DNA from: Wenzhouxiangella sp.
GTDB taxonomy: Bacteria; Pseudomonadota; Gammaproteobacteria; Xanthomonadales; Wenzhouxiangellaceae
NCBI GenBank assembly: GCA_007123575.1
Contig: SKKV01000016.1
Coordinates: forward strand, 1 to 13,199
Length of the DNA: 13,199 nt
Direction: 5' to 3'
Shown: piece by piece, positions 5,901 to 12,473 of the stretch
Numbering within the stretch: position 1 is the first letter of the stretch
How the letters are laid out: every line of letters starts with the position of its first letter
Position numbers and translations under genes: made by a program
The notes under the pieces: model-generated
The model's database searches: none
Told to the model about the DNA's origin: nothing
The model's input: the letters and a program-made list of their open reading frames with translations, nothing else

Positions 5901-7199
5901 GCCGAGCAGCGTGGACTGAACTTGACAAAACAGGTTCAGCCAGGCTGGACAACCTACTGTAGCCAGGCGCATGTCGAAAAGATTCTATTGAACCTGCTGA
6001 CCAACGCGATCAAGTTCTGCGAATACGGAGACGATGTTGCCGTCGAATTGTCAGGCCAGGATGAAACCCTGTGTCTGACCGTGCGCGATACCGGCCCGGG
6101 TATTTCCAAGCAGGAACAGGCCCAGGTATTTGAGCGCTTTCAGCGGGTTGAATCGGCCGAGCGCCGGGGCGTGGCGGGGGCTGGAATTGGCCTGGCCCTG
6201 GTTCGCGAAGCTGCCGAGGCGCTGGGCGGGCGCGTTGAGCTGCAAAGCGGGCCTGGCGAAGGCAGTTGTTTCCGTGTTTTTCTGCCTGCCTCCACCAGTT
6301 TCTGCCCGACCGAGGCGGGCCGCTTGCTGAGCCTCGATTCGGTGACGCTGGACCAGGCTTTGCTCGATCCTGTCGCTACAGAGGCACCGACCGAGACCGG
6401 CAGTGACGAAAACCTCTCCAGCGTGCTGGTGGTGGAAGATAATCGCGATCTGCGAGCCTACCTGCGACGAATGCTTACGCCGCGATGGCGCGTTATCGAA
6501 GCCCGGAGCGGTGAAGAGGGCCTGGCCATGGCCAGGCAGGATCCGCCTGACCTGCTTGTTTCCGACATCATGATGCCGGGCATGGATGGGCTGGCCCTGC
6601 TCAAGCTGCTGCGCGATGATCTCGCTACCAGCCATATTCCGGTGATGCTGCTCACGGCGCGGCAGGATCAAGCCACCCGCCTGAAGGGGTTAAGCCTGAG
6701 CGCCGATGATTTCCTGGCCAAGCCGTTTGACGCCGAGGAGCTGGTATTGCGGATCAAGCGCATGCTCGATAATCGGGAGCGCCTGCGGCGGCGCTTGCAG
6801 TCCGGCGCGGCGATTGCCAGGGCAGACTGTCCCGAGCTGCCCGATCTTGTCGACCAGGACGTGAGTTTTCTGGCCCGTGTGCGGGAGATGCTCAACCGGC
6901 ATCTGGCCGACCCTGACCTGACTGTCGAGATGCTGGCCGAGTTGGTCAACGTCGAACGTCGTACCCTGCAGCGCAAGTTGAAAGCCATGACCGGCCTGAC
7001 CCCGGCCGCATTCATTCGCCATCAGCGGCTGCAGCGTGCAATGAGTCTGCTGATCGAGACGGATTTGACCGTCAGTGATATTGCCCTGGACAGCGGATTT
7101 GCCAGCCCCCAGCACTTCAATCGTCTGTTTCGAAAACACTACGGTCGGCCCCCTGAGCAGTGGCGCCAGCAGCGAAAGTCGCAAACGGTCAAGCGATAG
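2919..7199 (+). CDS. Hybrid two-component system: periplasmic propeller sensor, histidine kinase, receiver and AraC-type regulator in one chain
   Basis: This 1426-residue protein starts with a signal-like segment (residues 1-26, ending SQAEA). Residues 30-750 hold repeated propeller blades of the Reg_prop type, e.g. DGFLWFGTQFGLDRFDG, GLWVATRSGLDLFD, DGSVWIGSRLGGLAVY and DGQLWLSSNNGLMRWN. A Y_Y_Y domain follows (about 761-836), then one membrane helix (about 847-868). The cytoplasmic part has a histidine kinase dimerisation box FANVSHEFRTPLTLI with H916, and an ATPase with LLNLLTNAIKF, DTGPGI and GAGIGLALV. The receiver (about 1168-1285) has SDIMMPGMDG with D1216 and AKPF with K1268. An AraC-type DNA-binding domain (about 1320-1420) closes the protein with SDIALDSGFASPQHFNRLFRKHYG. 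All phosphorelay residues are present. In Bacteroidetes such proteins sense glycan fragments and activate polysaccharide-use genes; no carbohydrate gene is visible nearby here, so the ligand and targets are unknown. The GTG start is the only reasonable one in frame. Confidence 0.95.
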   Translation: MINGINSVIRFLPALALCVLASQAEALGEIRFERISMEQGLSQSSIQAIAQCPDGFLWFGTQFGLDRFDGYRFQSFRHDAERPDSLSNSKISDLLLSSSGGLWVATRSGLDLFDPRSGRSERFSLPAEAAERRGGRIRILLEAGDGRVYVEDSHGVLIWRPESRQLSELPFAEPVAESAQSRRSGVLDSSGRFWLLNGAGLWREQPDRAVMELVVELAEAPVYPFYNGLELLPNGWLAVAYDDRLDLIDPDTMNVQRQLGLNRLGFRHERFNSVFLSSDGSLWMALTTRVLQYWPQQDRWVERFFGERIRVDENTRQRVRMIEHANGDIWFTSQYGVARWFAEGEQIQLFRHDPRDSFSIPPSTLGAGYTAFVDEDGSVWIGSRLGGLAVYSAHKHRFAHIADRSPIGAIPFAGLNIVRGIAEQSLDGTEYLWLALDHGGVRRLRRTDDGRYEFVSAFHLLADEDTRLPSDAVQSVVADTQSAMIWVLGREHLVGIDAARNRVEFVLELTKNYPGERLRSLTLSANGNRLWVGGNGGLRALDISADRRTLSPVELGPIWPERSLNLILPLADARLLVGADDGVGLFAPDSPEGTHFIEAAQHFPPGDSRVFGLAEHHESGWWIGTRDHGLARLELIDGEPRFEWFGAEHGLVDHTIYAILAQPDGQLWLSSNNGLMRWNPDTFAIRHFTMPDGIQSLEFNNTVAHVGAQGRFYFGGINGVNAFDPGDVRELYRPPRLHLQSVNVRGSPVDWALGEVPELGLSHDQNDLEVMFVGLKFSDPDRVRYAYRLEGLDGDWIDAGNQRQVRYAGLAPGRYRFYARAGNSDGIWSEDKLLLTAHIQPPPWMTGWAYATYLLVGLGILWLAWRLQLQRRRALEALVERRTAELVEQQTVTRRQARELEKALEARNLFFANVSHEFRTPLTLIQASLDRLQHAGSDADAIASGRRYLRHLLRLVDQLLDLSRLRLQSDTLAEEKPWAVAPMVEATVAAFSSLAEQRGLNLTKQVQPGWTTYCSQAHVEKILLNLLTNAIKFCEYGDDVAVELSGQDETLCLTVRDTGPGISKQEQAQVFERFQRVESAERRGVAGAGIGLALVREAAEALGGRVELQSGPGEGSCFRVFLPASTSFCPTEAGRLLSLDSVTLDQALLDPVATEAPTETGSDENLSSVLVVEDNRDLRAYLRRMLTPRWRVIEARSGEEGLAMARQDPPDLLVSDIMMPGMDGLALLKLLRDDLATSHIPVMLLTARQDQATRLKGLSLSADDFLAKPFDAEELVLRIKRMLDNRERLRRRLQSGAAIARADCPELPDLVDQDVSFLARVREMLNRHLADPDLTVEMLAELVNVERRTLQRKLKAMTGLTPAAFIRHQRLQRAMSLLIETDLTVSDIALDSGFASPQHFNRLFRKHYGRPPEQWRQQRKSQTVKR

Positions 7200-7276
7200 T
7201 CGCACCAGGATAAAGCTGGCCGATGTGGTTTCCGTAGACTGTTTGACGGTAGGGTTGATTGGACCTTTCGGAAAAA

Positions 7277-7300
7277 GCAGCGGCAGACCTTGCCGCTACT
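7277..7300 (+). other. Small hairpin between sensor gene and terminator
   Basis: AGCGGCA (7279-7285) and TGCCGCT (7291-7297) form a perfect 7-bp stem with a GACCT loop. No T run follows, so alone it is not a terminator; it may stabilise the transcript's 3' end ahead of the real terminator. The 290-bp gap 7200-7489 otherwise contains only the terminator and a weak -10-like TAGAAT at 7420-7425 without a matching -35. Confidence 0.35.
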
Positions 7301-7321
7301 GCGGGGATACACTCAGGGGCT

Positions 7322-7359
7322 GGGCCGGCTGTTCGGAAACGAAGCCGGCCCTTTTTTTT
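7322..7359 (+). terminator. Rho-independent terminator after the hybrid sensor gene
   Basis: GGGCCGGC (7322-7329) pairs perfectly with GCCGGCCC (7344-7351). Inside it TTCG and CGAA can pair around a GAAA tetraloop, with a two-base bulge (TG). Eight T residues follow (7352-7359). This is a textbook intrinsic terminator and separates the sensor transcript from the cyclase gene downstream. Confidence 0.9.
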
Positions 7360-7489
7360 GGTATGCCATCAGTTCAGCGCTCTCCTGCCGGCATGTCCTC
7401 CCAATCCAGGCCATGGGTTAGAATCATGTGTCCGACCCGGCGTCCTCGCCTCCCAGACGAGAACCACCCGGTTGCCAGCCAGGTAGTTG

Positions 7490-8407
7490 ATGATGACATC
7501 GCGTTCCCGATCCGGTGATCATACCGATCCATGTACGCAATTGATTTCGGACGGACTGAGCGACGTTCCGGCGCGTCAGGACGCTTGCCTGGTGGTTATT
7601 CGCGGCGAGCGCTTGGGCGCGCGAGTTGAGCTGGGTGACAAGCCCGTGGTCATTGGTCGGGGCAGCGATGCCGATTTTCAAATTGCCTCGCGCAGCGTGT
7701 CGCGTTCGCATTGTCGGGTTTCGATGCGCGACGGCGAGGTCTGGCTGGAGGACTTGCGCTCAACCAACGCCACCTATGTCAATGAAGAACGCATCGACCG
7801 GCAACGCCTGAAAGACGGTGACCAGGTGCGGGTGGGCAAGTCGGTGCTCAAGTTTCTGGCTGCCGGTAACCTGGAAGCAGGTTATCTCAACGAATTGCGC
7901 GAACACGCGCTGCGGGATGAGTTAACGGGGCTCTACAATCGCCGCCACTTCATGCAGGCCTTGGCCGATGCCCTGGCCGACTGCATGCGCCGGGCGGATG
8001 CGAGGCTGGTGCTGGCCATTATCGATATCGACTTTTTCAAGGAGATCAATGATCGCATCGGTCACCTGGCCGGTGACGAAGTGTTGCGTCAACTCTCTAC
8101 CCTGCTGTCCGACTCGGTCAGGTCCGACGACACCCTGGCCCGAATTGGTGGCGAAGAGTTTGCGGTGCTCATGCCCGAAACGCCGCTAAAAGCGGCACGC
8201 GAAGTTTGTGAGCGTTTGCGAGAGGCGGTCAGTGCCGATTCATTCAAGCTCGACGACGGCTACGAGGAGAAAGTGACGATCAGCATCGGCTATTCTGATT
8301 TTTCCGCCGATATGGACAGCATGTCGGACCTGCTCAAGCGCGCCGATGGCTTTCTTTACGAGGCGAAGAGCCTCGGGCGCGACCGGATCATGGGTCCCGA
8401 CGCCTGA
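7490..8407 (+). CDS. FHA-GGDEF diguanylate cyclase
   Basis: This 305-residue cytosolic protein has no membrane segment. An FHA domain covers about residues 35-123, with the phosphothreonine-binding pattern VVIGRGSD (R57), SRSHC (S73, H74) and STNATYVN (N93). A GGDEF domain (about 140-300) follows with DELTGLYNRRHF, the metal-binding IDIDFFKEIND, and the active-site loop GGEEF at 220-224. RSDD at 211-214 lies exactly five residues before that loop and is the RxxD inhibitory site, so product feedback is expected. It should make cyclic di-GMP from two GTP; the FHA domain implies control by a phosphorylated partner, so far unidentified. The frame opens TTG-ATG-ATG; I chose the first ATG, with AGG 6 nt upstream. 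Its 3' end overlaps bioC by 20 bp in convergent orientation. Confidence 0.93.
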   Translation: MMTSRSRSGDHTDPCTQLISDGLSDVPARQDACLVVIRGERLGARVELGDKPVVIGRGSDADFQIASRSVSRSHCRVSMRDGEVWLEDLRSTNATYVNEERIDRQRLKDGDQVRVGKSVLKFLAAGNLEAGYLNELREHALRDELTGLYNRRHFMQALADALADCMRRADARLVLAIIDIDFFKEINDRIGHLAGDEVLRQLSTLLSDSVRSDDTLARIGGEEFAVLMPETPLKAAREVCERLREAVSADSFKLDDGYEEKVTISIGYSDFSADMDSMSDLLKRADGFLYEAKSLGRDRIMGPDA

Positions 8408-9266
8408 TTCCAATTTTACTGATCGGCACGCTGACTTCCTCGCCCTGATCGCCACGGATCGGCTGGCCGTGCTCTGGTGCCCAGGCCGAGGCATAGACAA
8501 CTTCCCAGCTTGCCGTCAGGCTGTCTCGCTCCGCCGCCTGGGCGACCAACGCTTCCAGCACCCTGCCAAGGCACTGCGGGTGGGTCAGGCCACGCGGTCG
8601 ATCAGCGTCGGTATTGGCGAAGCCGCTGCGTTTCAGCGTGTTCAGCAAGTCATGCGGAGTATCGTGCCGGGTTTGCAGCCAGTCGGTGTCCAGCACGGGC
8701 TCGGCGAAGCCGGCCCGCGTCAGGGCGCTGCCCAGCCTTTGGGCGTCGGTAAAGCGCATTATCCGGGTGCTTTCGGGCTCGATCTGCTGCCAGGCCAGGC
8801 GCAATTCCTTCAGCGTATCCAGGCCCGGCACGGACAGCAGCAGCAAGCCGCCAGGCCGCAATACCCGGCGCAGACTGGTTAGCGCCTGGTCAATAGCGAT
8901 GCAGCCATGCAGGCTTAAATTGACGAAAGCCAGGTCCAGGCAGTCAGCGGCCAGTGGCAGAGATTCGATTTCACCGCAGACCAGTTCGAATCGACGCTTC
9001 CACCAACCGCGCCGGCGCCGGGCCTCGGTCAGCATGGCCTGGCTGGAGTCCAGCGCCAGCAGGCGCGCGCCGGGATAGCGCTTGTGCAGGGCAAGCGATT
9101 GCCGCCCGGTGGCGCAGCCAAAATCGGCAATGACCTCTGCTTCGAACCGCAGCCCGTCCAGCCGTTCGATCAGGCGCTGTCCAATCTCTGCGGCCAGGGC
9201 AGCATGCCGGTCATAGGTTGATGCAGCACGAGAGAAGGCTCGCCGGGCGGCCGCTGATTGGTTCAT
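8388..9266 (-). CDS. bioC: Malonyl-[ACP] O-methyltransferase BioC
   Basis: This 292-residue class I SAM methyltransferase matches BioC along its length: RRAFSRAASTYDRHAALAAEIGQRL at the start, the SAM loop VIADFGCATG (46-54, usually LDLGCGTG), the acidic residue D73 in LALDSSQAML, and DLAFVNLSLHG at the fourth strand. The BioC-specific tail follows (DLLNTLKRSGFANTDADRPRGL, then WEVVYASAWAP). BioC methylates the free carboxyl of malonyl-ACP so that fatty acid synthesis can build the pimeloyl chain of biotin. No other biotin synthesis genes flank it here, although birA lies 3 kb to the right. It is divergent from comF (gap of 59-77 bp depending on the comF start) and converges on the cyclase gene. 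I saw no clear ribosome site before the ATG. Confidence 0.9.
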   Translation of the reverse strand: MNQSAAARRAFSRAASTYDRHAALAAEIGQRLIERLDGLRFEAEVIADFGCATGRQSLALHKRYPGARLLALDSSQAMLTEARRRRGWWKRRFELVCGEIESLPLAADCLDLAFVNLSLHGCIAIDQALTSLRRVLRPGGLLLLSVPGLDTLKELRLAWQQIEPESTRIMRFTDAQRLGSALTRAGFAEPVLDTDWLQTRHDTPHDLLNTLKRSGFANTDADRPRGLTHPQCLGRVLEALVAQAAERDSLTASWEVVYASAWAPEHGQPIRGDQGEEVSVPISKIGIRRRDP

Positions 9267-9285
9267 CGTGATGGCTGAATCCAGG

Positions 9286-9313
9286 TTGACATTGCAGAAA
9301 GGTCACGGACAAT
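9286..9313 (+). promoter_or_regulatory. Candidate sigma-70 promoter for comF
   Basis: TTGACA (9286-9291) and GACAAT (9308-9313) are separated by 16 bp, a consensus -35 and a 4/6 -10. The predicted start near 9320 leaves too little leader for the GTG at 9326 and favours the ATG at 9344 as the comF start. Confidence 0.4.
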
Positions 9314-9343
9314 TGTGGACGGCAGGTGATCGGTATTCAATCA

Positions 9344-10030
9344 ATGCTGCGTGCGGTTTCCAACTGGCTTTACCCACAGGTATGCCTGGTCTGCGGCCTG
9401 GCTGGCCGCGACCAGTTGGATTGTTGTGCCGGCTGCGAGGCCGAATTGCCGCTGGCCGCGCCGCGCTGTGCCTGCTGTGGACTGGTCCTGCCTCGCCCGG
9501 TGCAGCGCTGCGGCCGCTGCCTGGCCAGGCCACCGCACTTCGATGCCAGTTTTCCTGCCTTTGCCTGGAGCGGCGAAATCGAGCGCCTGGTCCATCGCTT
9601 CAAGTTTCAGCACGACCTGGCCGCTGGTCGGGTGCTGGCCGCGCTGATGGCCAAGCGCCTGACAGCCCTCGGTGCACCGCGGCCGGATCTGATGGTGCCG
9701 GTGCCCTTGCATCACTGGCGTCGCCTGAAGCGCGGCTTCAACCAGTCAGCACTGCTGTGCCAAGACCTGTCCCGACATTTGCAACACCTGCCCTGGGCCC
9801 CGGCGCTGCGCCGGCGTCGCCGGACACCGGCCCAATCCAACCTGCCCGCCGCCCGCCGCCGCGGCAACGTCCGCGCCGCCTTCGCCCTATCCCACTTGCC
9901 AGTCGGTACCCGCCATGTCGCTCTTATCGACGATGTCATGACGACAGGTTCAACACTGGATGAATGTGCGAGGGTGCTGAAGCGGGCAGGCGTGGAAAGG
10001 GTTGATATCTGGGTGGTGGCGAGGGCTTAG
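9344..10030 (+). CDS. comF: ComF family phosphoribosyltransferase-like protein
   Basis: This protein of 228 residues has the ComF/GntX layout. An N-terminal cysteine-rich segment comes first (CLVC at 14-17, CCAGC at 27-31, CACCG and CGRC further on), suiting a zinc ribbon. FAWSGEIERLVHRFKF and LMVPVPLHHWRRLKRGFNQS follow, and a type I phosphoribosyltransferase loop HVALIDDVMTTGSTLDE lies near the end. ComF proteins are needed for DNA uptake in naturally transformable bacteria, but many non-competent bacteria keep the gene, so the role here is uncertain. An upstream GTG at 9326 would add six residues; the candidate promoter argues for the ATG. The segment near 9790-9880 is very arginine/alanine-rich. 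The gene ends just before the heptamer array and converges on ubiA. Confidence 0.9.
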   Translation: MLRAVSNWLYPQVCLVCGLAGRDQLDCCAGCEAELPLAAPRCACCGLVLPRPVQRCGRCLARPPHFDASFPAFAWSGEIERLVHRFKFQHDLAAGRVLAALMAKRLTALGAPRPDLMVPVPLHHWRRLKRGFNQSALLCQDLSRHLQHLPWAPALRRRRRTPAQSNLPAARRRGNVRAAFALSHLPVGTRHVALIDDVMTTGSTLDECARVLKRAGVERVDIWVVARA

Positions 10031-10036
10031 GGGGTC

Positions 10037-10121
10037 GGTTTACGGTTTACGCGTTACGGTTTACGGAAGAGCTCGTCCCGTAACCCCTAAACCGTAAACC
10101 GTCAACCGTAAAGCCTAAACC
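10037..10121. repeat. Two facing arrays of 7-bp repeats between comF and ubiA
   Basis: The top strand carries four heptamers in tandem from 10037 to 10064 (GGTTTAC, GGTTTAC, GCGTTAC, GGTTTAC). After a 15-bp spacer six complementary heptamers follow from 10080 to 10121 (GTAACCC, CTAAACC, GTAAACC, GTCAACC, GTAAAGC, CTAAACC). The arms can fold into a long imperfect hairpin in either transcript. The last heptamer contains ubiA's stop codon (complement of CTA at 10115-10117). A bidirectional terminator or transcript-end stabiliser is a reasonable guess; there is no T run. Confidence 0.85.
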
Positions 10122-11005
10122 TGGGATTTCAGAAAACTCCCCGCTATCCCACCAAAAATGAACAAACCGACCCAATGATTACTCAAAAACGCCTGAAAGC
10201 AGGCGGCGGGGTTGCGTTCGCGGATGCGCCAGAGCTGGAGCTGGAAGTGCAGGAAGGTCATCGCCACGGCGGTGAAGAAAAACAGGTGCAGCAGGAACTG
10301 AAGGCCGATCAGAATGAGCAGGGCCAGCTTCAGGCCCATCAGGGCACCGATAATGGGGACGTCCATGCGGCCGAAGGCAATCGCGGTTGATTTCACCCCG
10401 GCCCTCAAGTCGTCGGCCCGGTCGGCCATGGCGTACTCGGTGTCGTAAATTACCGTCCAGACCAGGTTGGCGGCAAACAGCCACCAAGCCACCGCCGGAA
10501 CATGGCCAATCTCGGCGGCAAATGCCATGGGAATGGCCCAGCCGAAGGCCGCTCCCAGAACCAGTTGCGGAAAATGGGTGAAGCGCTTGAAGAAGGGATA
10601 GGTGCCGGCCAGCAAGGCGCCGCCAAAAGCCATCAGCACGGTCAGGCGGTTGGTCAGCAACACCAGCACCAGGGCAAGCAGCAGTAGCAGGAAGAACAGG
10701 GCCAGGGCCTGGCCCGGGCGAATCTCGCCGGCGGCAATGGGCCGGCTTCTGGTGCGTTCTACCTGGCCATCGATATGGCGATCGGCGTAGTCGTTGATCA
10801 CGCAGCCGGCCGCGCGCATCACGATCACGCCCAGGGTAAAGATCACCAGGTTTTTCAGGCTGGGCAGTCCACCAGCCGCCATCCAAAGCCCCCACCAGGT
10901 AGGCCAAAGCAACAGCGCAATCCCGATCGGCCGATCAAACCGCATCAACCGCAACCAAGGCCCCAGCCGGCCGCCGAAGATGGCTGTCTGCAGCCTAAAT
11001 TCCAC
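10115..11005 (-). CDS. ubiA: 4-hydroxybenzoate polyprenyltransferase UbiA
   Basis: This 296-residue inner membrane protein has about eight hydrophobic helices and both aspartate-rich motifs of the UbiA family: NDYADRHID (71-79) followed by RTRSRP, and DTEYAMADRADD (188-199), nearly identical in pattern to the E. coli enzyme. RFDRPIGIALLLWPTWWGL near the N-terminus is also typical. It attaches the isoprenoid chain to 4-hydroxybenzoate, the first membrane step of ubiquinone synthesis, which implies respiratory metabolism. The start is GTG with a GGGGGAG stretch just upstream, unusually close to the codon. It lies downstream of the SPOR gene on the same strand, but a 77-bp gap with heptamer repeats separates them, so operon membership is unclear. 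No ubiC is in the window. Confidence 0.96.
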   Translation of the reverse strand: MEFRLQTAIFGGRLGPWLRLMRFDRPIGIALLLWPTWWGLWMAAGGLPSLKNLVIFTLGVIVMRAAGCVINDYADRHIDGQVERTRSRPIAAGEIRPGQALALFFLLLLLALVLVLLTNRLTVLMAFGGALLAGTYPFFKRFTHFPQLVLGAAFGWAIPMAFAAEIGHVPAVAWWLFAANLVWTVIYDTEYAMADRADDLRAGVKSTAIAFGRMDVPIIGALMGLKLALLILIGLQFLLHLFFFTAVAMTFLHFQLQLWRIRERNPAACFQAFLSNHWVGLFIFGGIAGSFLKSQV

Positions 11006-11049
11006 CGCTCCCCCGAAACCGAAAGCAGGTTGATTGGTTCAGCCCCCCC

Positions 11050-11077
11050 TGAAACCTGAAACCTGAACCCTGAACCC
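11050..11077. repeat. Heptamer array between ubiA and the SPOR gene
   Basis: Four tandem 7-bp units are seen on the top strand: TGAAACC twice (11050-11063) then TGAACCC twice (11064-11077), preceded by a run of seven C (11043-11049). On the transcribed strand these read GGTTTCA/GGGTTCA and begin 5 bp after the SPOR gene's stop codon. Unlike the comF-ubiA array there is only one orientation, so no strong hairpin forms. Confidence 0.85.
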
Positions 11078-11082
11078 TTATC

Positions 11083-11736
11083 CTATTCATCCCAACAAAG
11101 TATCTCGCGGTGCTGAGCCCCGGGCGAACCGCGCACAATCAGGCGCCAGGGCGAGGTGTCTTCCGGGCCAATCCGATAGTCGATCCAGTACTGCGGCAAG
11201 GATTCACGGCGAACCTCGACCCGGGCTTCAAACCCCAGGCTTTCGATGCGAGCCTGGCGTGCGCGTGCATTGGTCATGTTTTCAAAAAGACCGACCGAGA
11301 CCATGTTTTCCAGCGGGCCTGAGGTGATGATAAAAAAATCCTCCTCGCCGCGGGCCTGCAGGTCGCGGGTCAGGCTGACGGCTTCGGCGCGGCTGGCGGC
11401 CGGCAGGTACACCGTCCAACCCAGCTCAGTGTCGGCGGCGGTCTGGCGCTGTCGAAGGCTGATGGCAATCGGGCCCAGATGCTGCTCGGCCCGTTCCAGA
11501 AGGTCGCGGCTCGACATTGGGCCGACGCTGTAGCAGCGCTCACCCCCGACCAGGCTGCGTTCCGCCTCGGTCACCTCAGCGACCAGTTCCAGGTGCGGCA
11601 GGCTGGCATCCAGCGGCGGCAGTTCGCGCTCAAGGGCTTCCGGCTCGGCGCGCGGCCAAAGGACAAACCAGATCAACAAGCTGGTATTGACCAGCAGCAG
11701 GCACAAGACCAGGATTCGCCAGTGACCGGCAGTCAT
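11083..11736 (-). CDS. SPOR domain membrane protein downstream of coaX
   Basis: This 217-residue protein has a short N-terminus, one membrane helix (about residues 7-27) and a periplasmic remainder. The region from about 145 to 185 (VSVGLFENMTNARARQARIESLGFEARV) fits the SPOR fold, which binds peptidoglycan stripped of stem peptides, usually at the division septum. The preceding segment (GWTVYLPAASRAEAVSLTRDLQ) is a weaker second repeat. Its ATG overlaps coaX's stop codon (ATGA, 4 bp), so it is translationally coupled. The same birA-coaX-SPOR gene order is known in pseudomonads. A specific role has not been shown that I know of; the ordinary guess is cell wall or division. Confidence 0.8.
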   Translation of the reverse strand: MTAGHWRILVLCLLLVNTSLLIWFVLWPRAEPEALERELPPLDASLPHLELVAEVTEAERSLVGGERCYSVGPMSSRDLLERAEQHLGPIAISLRQRQTAADTELGWTVYLPAASRAEAVSLTRDLQARGEEDFFIITSGPLENMVSVGLFENMTNARARQARIESLGFEARVEVRRESLPQYWIDYRIGPEDTSPWRLIVRGSPGAQHREILCWDE

Positions 11737-12473
11737 GCTGATTCCGCCGCCAGGGCCAGGCCGCGCAGCACCAGGGTGTCGTCACGGTGCACGGGGCGGT
11801 CAATGTGGGCTACCAGTGTTGCGGCGTCGCCGCCGCCCAGGTACGGCTTGAGCGAGCGGCCAACGAGGCGCTCGCAGCGATCCAGTGCCAGGTTGATGCC
11901 ACCAAGTACCTGCAGAAGCGTTCCCGCGGCGATCGCCTGGGCGGAGTTCGGGGTCGGGCAGTCAAGGTTCAAATGCTCGTTGCCCGGCGCGGGCAGGCGC
12001 CTGGCCCGAGCCAGCAAACCATGCCGCAGGCTGGCCAGGCCGGCCATGATCCAGCCGCCTTGGTGCCGGCCGTCATCATCTACCAGGTCAACGGTGATGG
12101 CGGTGCCGCAGTCAATCACGCATAGCGCTGCTTTTTGCTCAAGCCAGGGATATTGCAGAGCCAGCCAGCGATCGCAGCCAAGCTGAGGATAAGCGGGTTG
12201 CACGGGTAGGACGGGGTTGCCGGACGACACGGCTTGCAAGGATACCCCGGCTTGCGTCAATCGCGCTGACACGGCCTCGAACACCTCGGGATTGGTTTGA
12301 CCAGAGACAAGCGCGCGCTGGGCACAGCCGGTTTGCAGCATCTGCTCAAAGTCGGCAATGTCATCAATCGGACAGGCGCCGGTGCTGTCTTCCAGCAGCT
12401 GGCCGGCCAGCCCGCTCGCCCACTTGATCCGGCTATGACCGAGGTCAATCAGCAGGTCAGGTGGGGCGGACAC
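11733..12473 (-). CDS. coaX: Type III pantothenate kinase CoaX
   Basis: This 246-residue protein has the CoaX landmarks of the acetate/sugar kinase fold: DLGHSRIKW (10-18, phosphate loop), YPQLGCDRWLAL (96-106, pantothenate site), DCGTAITVDLV (121-131) and GGWIMAG (139-145; the family normally has GG-x-I-x-P-G, so the proline is replaced by alanine). It phosphorylates pantothenate using ATP in the first step of CoA synthesis and, unlike CoaA, is not feedback-inhibited by CoA. I chose the GTG at 12473 because GGAG lies 6 nt upstream and the first strand VSAPPDLLIDLG begins there; a longer frame to 12575 lies wholly inside birA and adds unrelated residues. It overlaps birA by 17 bp and the SPOR gene by 4 bp. 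Confidence 0.93.
   Translation of the reverse strand: MSAPPDLLIDLGHSRIKWASGLAGQLLEDSTGACPIDDIADFEQMLQTGCAQRALVSGQTNPEVFEAVSARLTQAGVSLQAVSSGNPVLPVQPAYPQLGCDRWLALQYPWLEQKAALCVIDCGTAITVDLVDDDGRHQGGWIMAGLASLRHGLLARARRLPAPGNEHLNLDCPTPNSAQAIAAGTLLQVLGGINLALDRCERLVGRSLKPYLGGGDAATLVAHIDRPVHRDDTLVLRGLALAAESA

Noticed and set aside
4740..5972. A 410-codon leftward open frame inside the hybrid sensor gene
   Set aside because: It lies wholly antisense to well-conserved Y_Y_Y and kinase domains and has no recognisable domain; long antisense frames are common in GC-rich genes.
9267..9325. A BirA operator between bioC and comF
   Set aside because: GGTTGACAT resembles one half of the proteobacterial BirA box, but no matching partner half-site lies at the expected distance. 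It fits a -35 box better.
10037..10121. A CRISPR array at the 7-bp repeats
   Set aside because: Units are 7 bp, contiguous and without unique spacers, and no cas genes are present.
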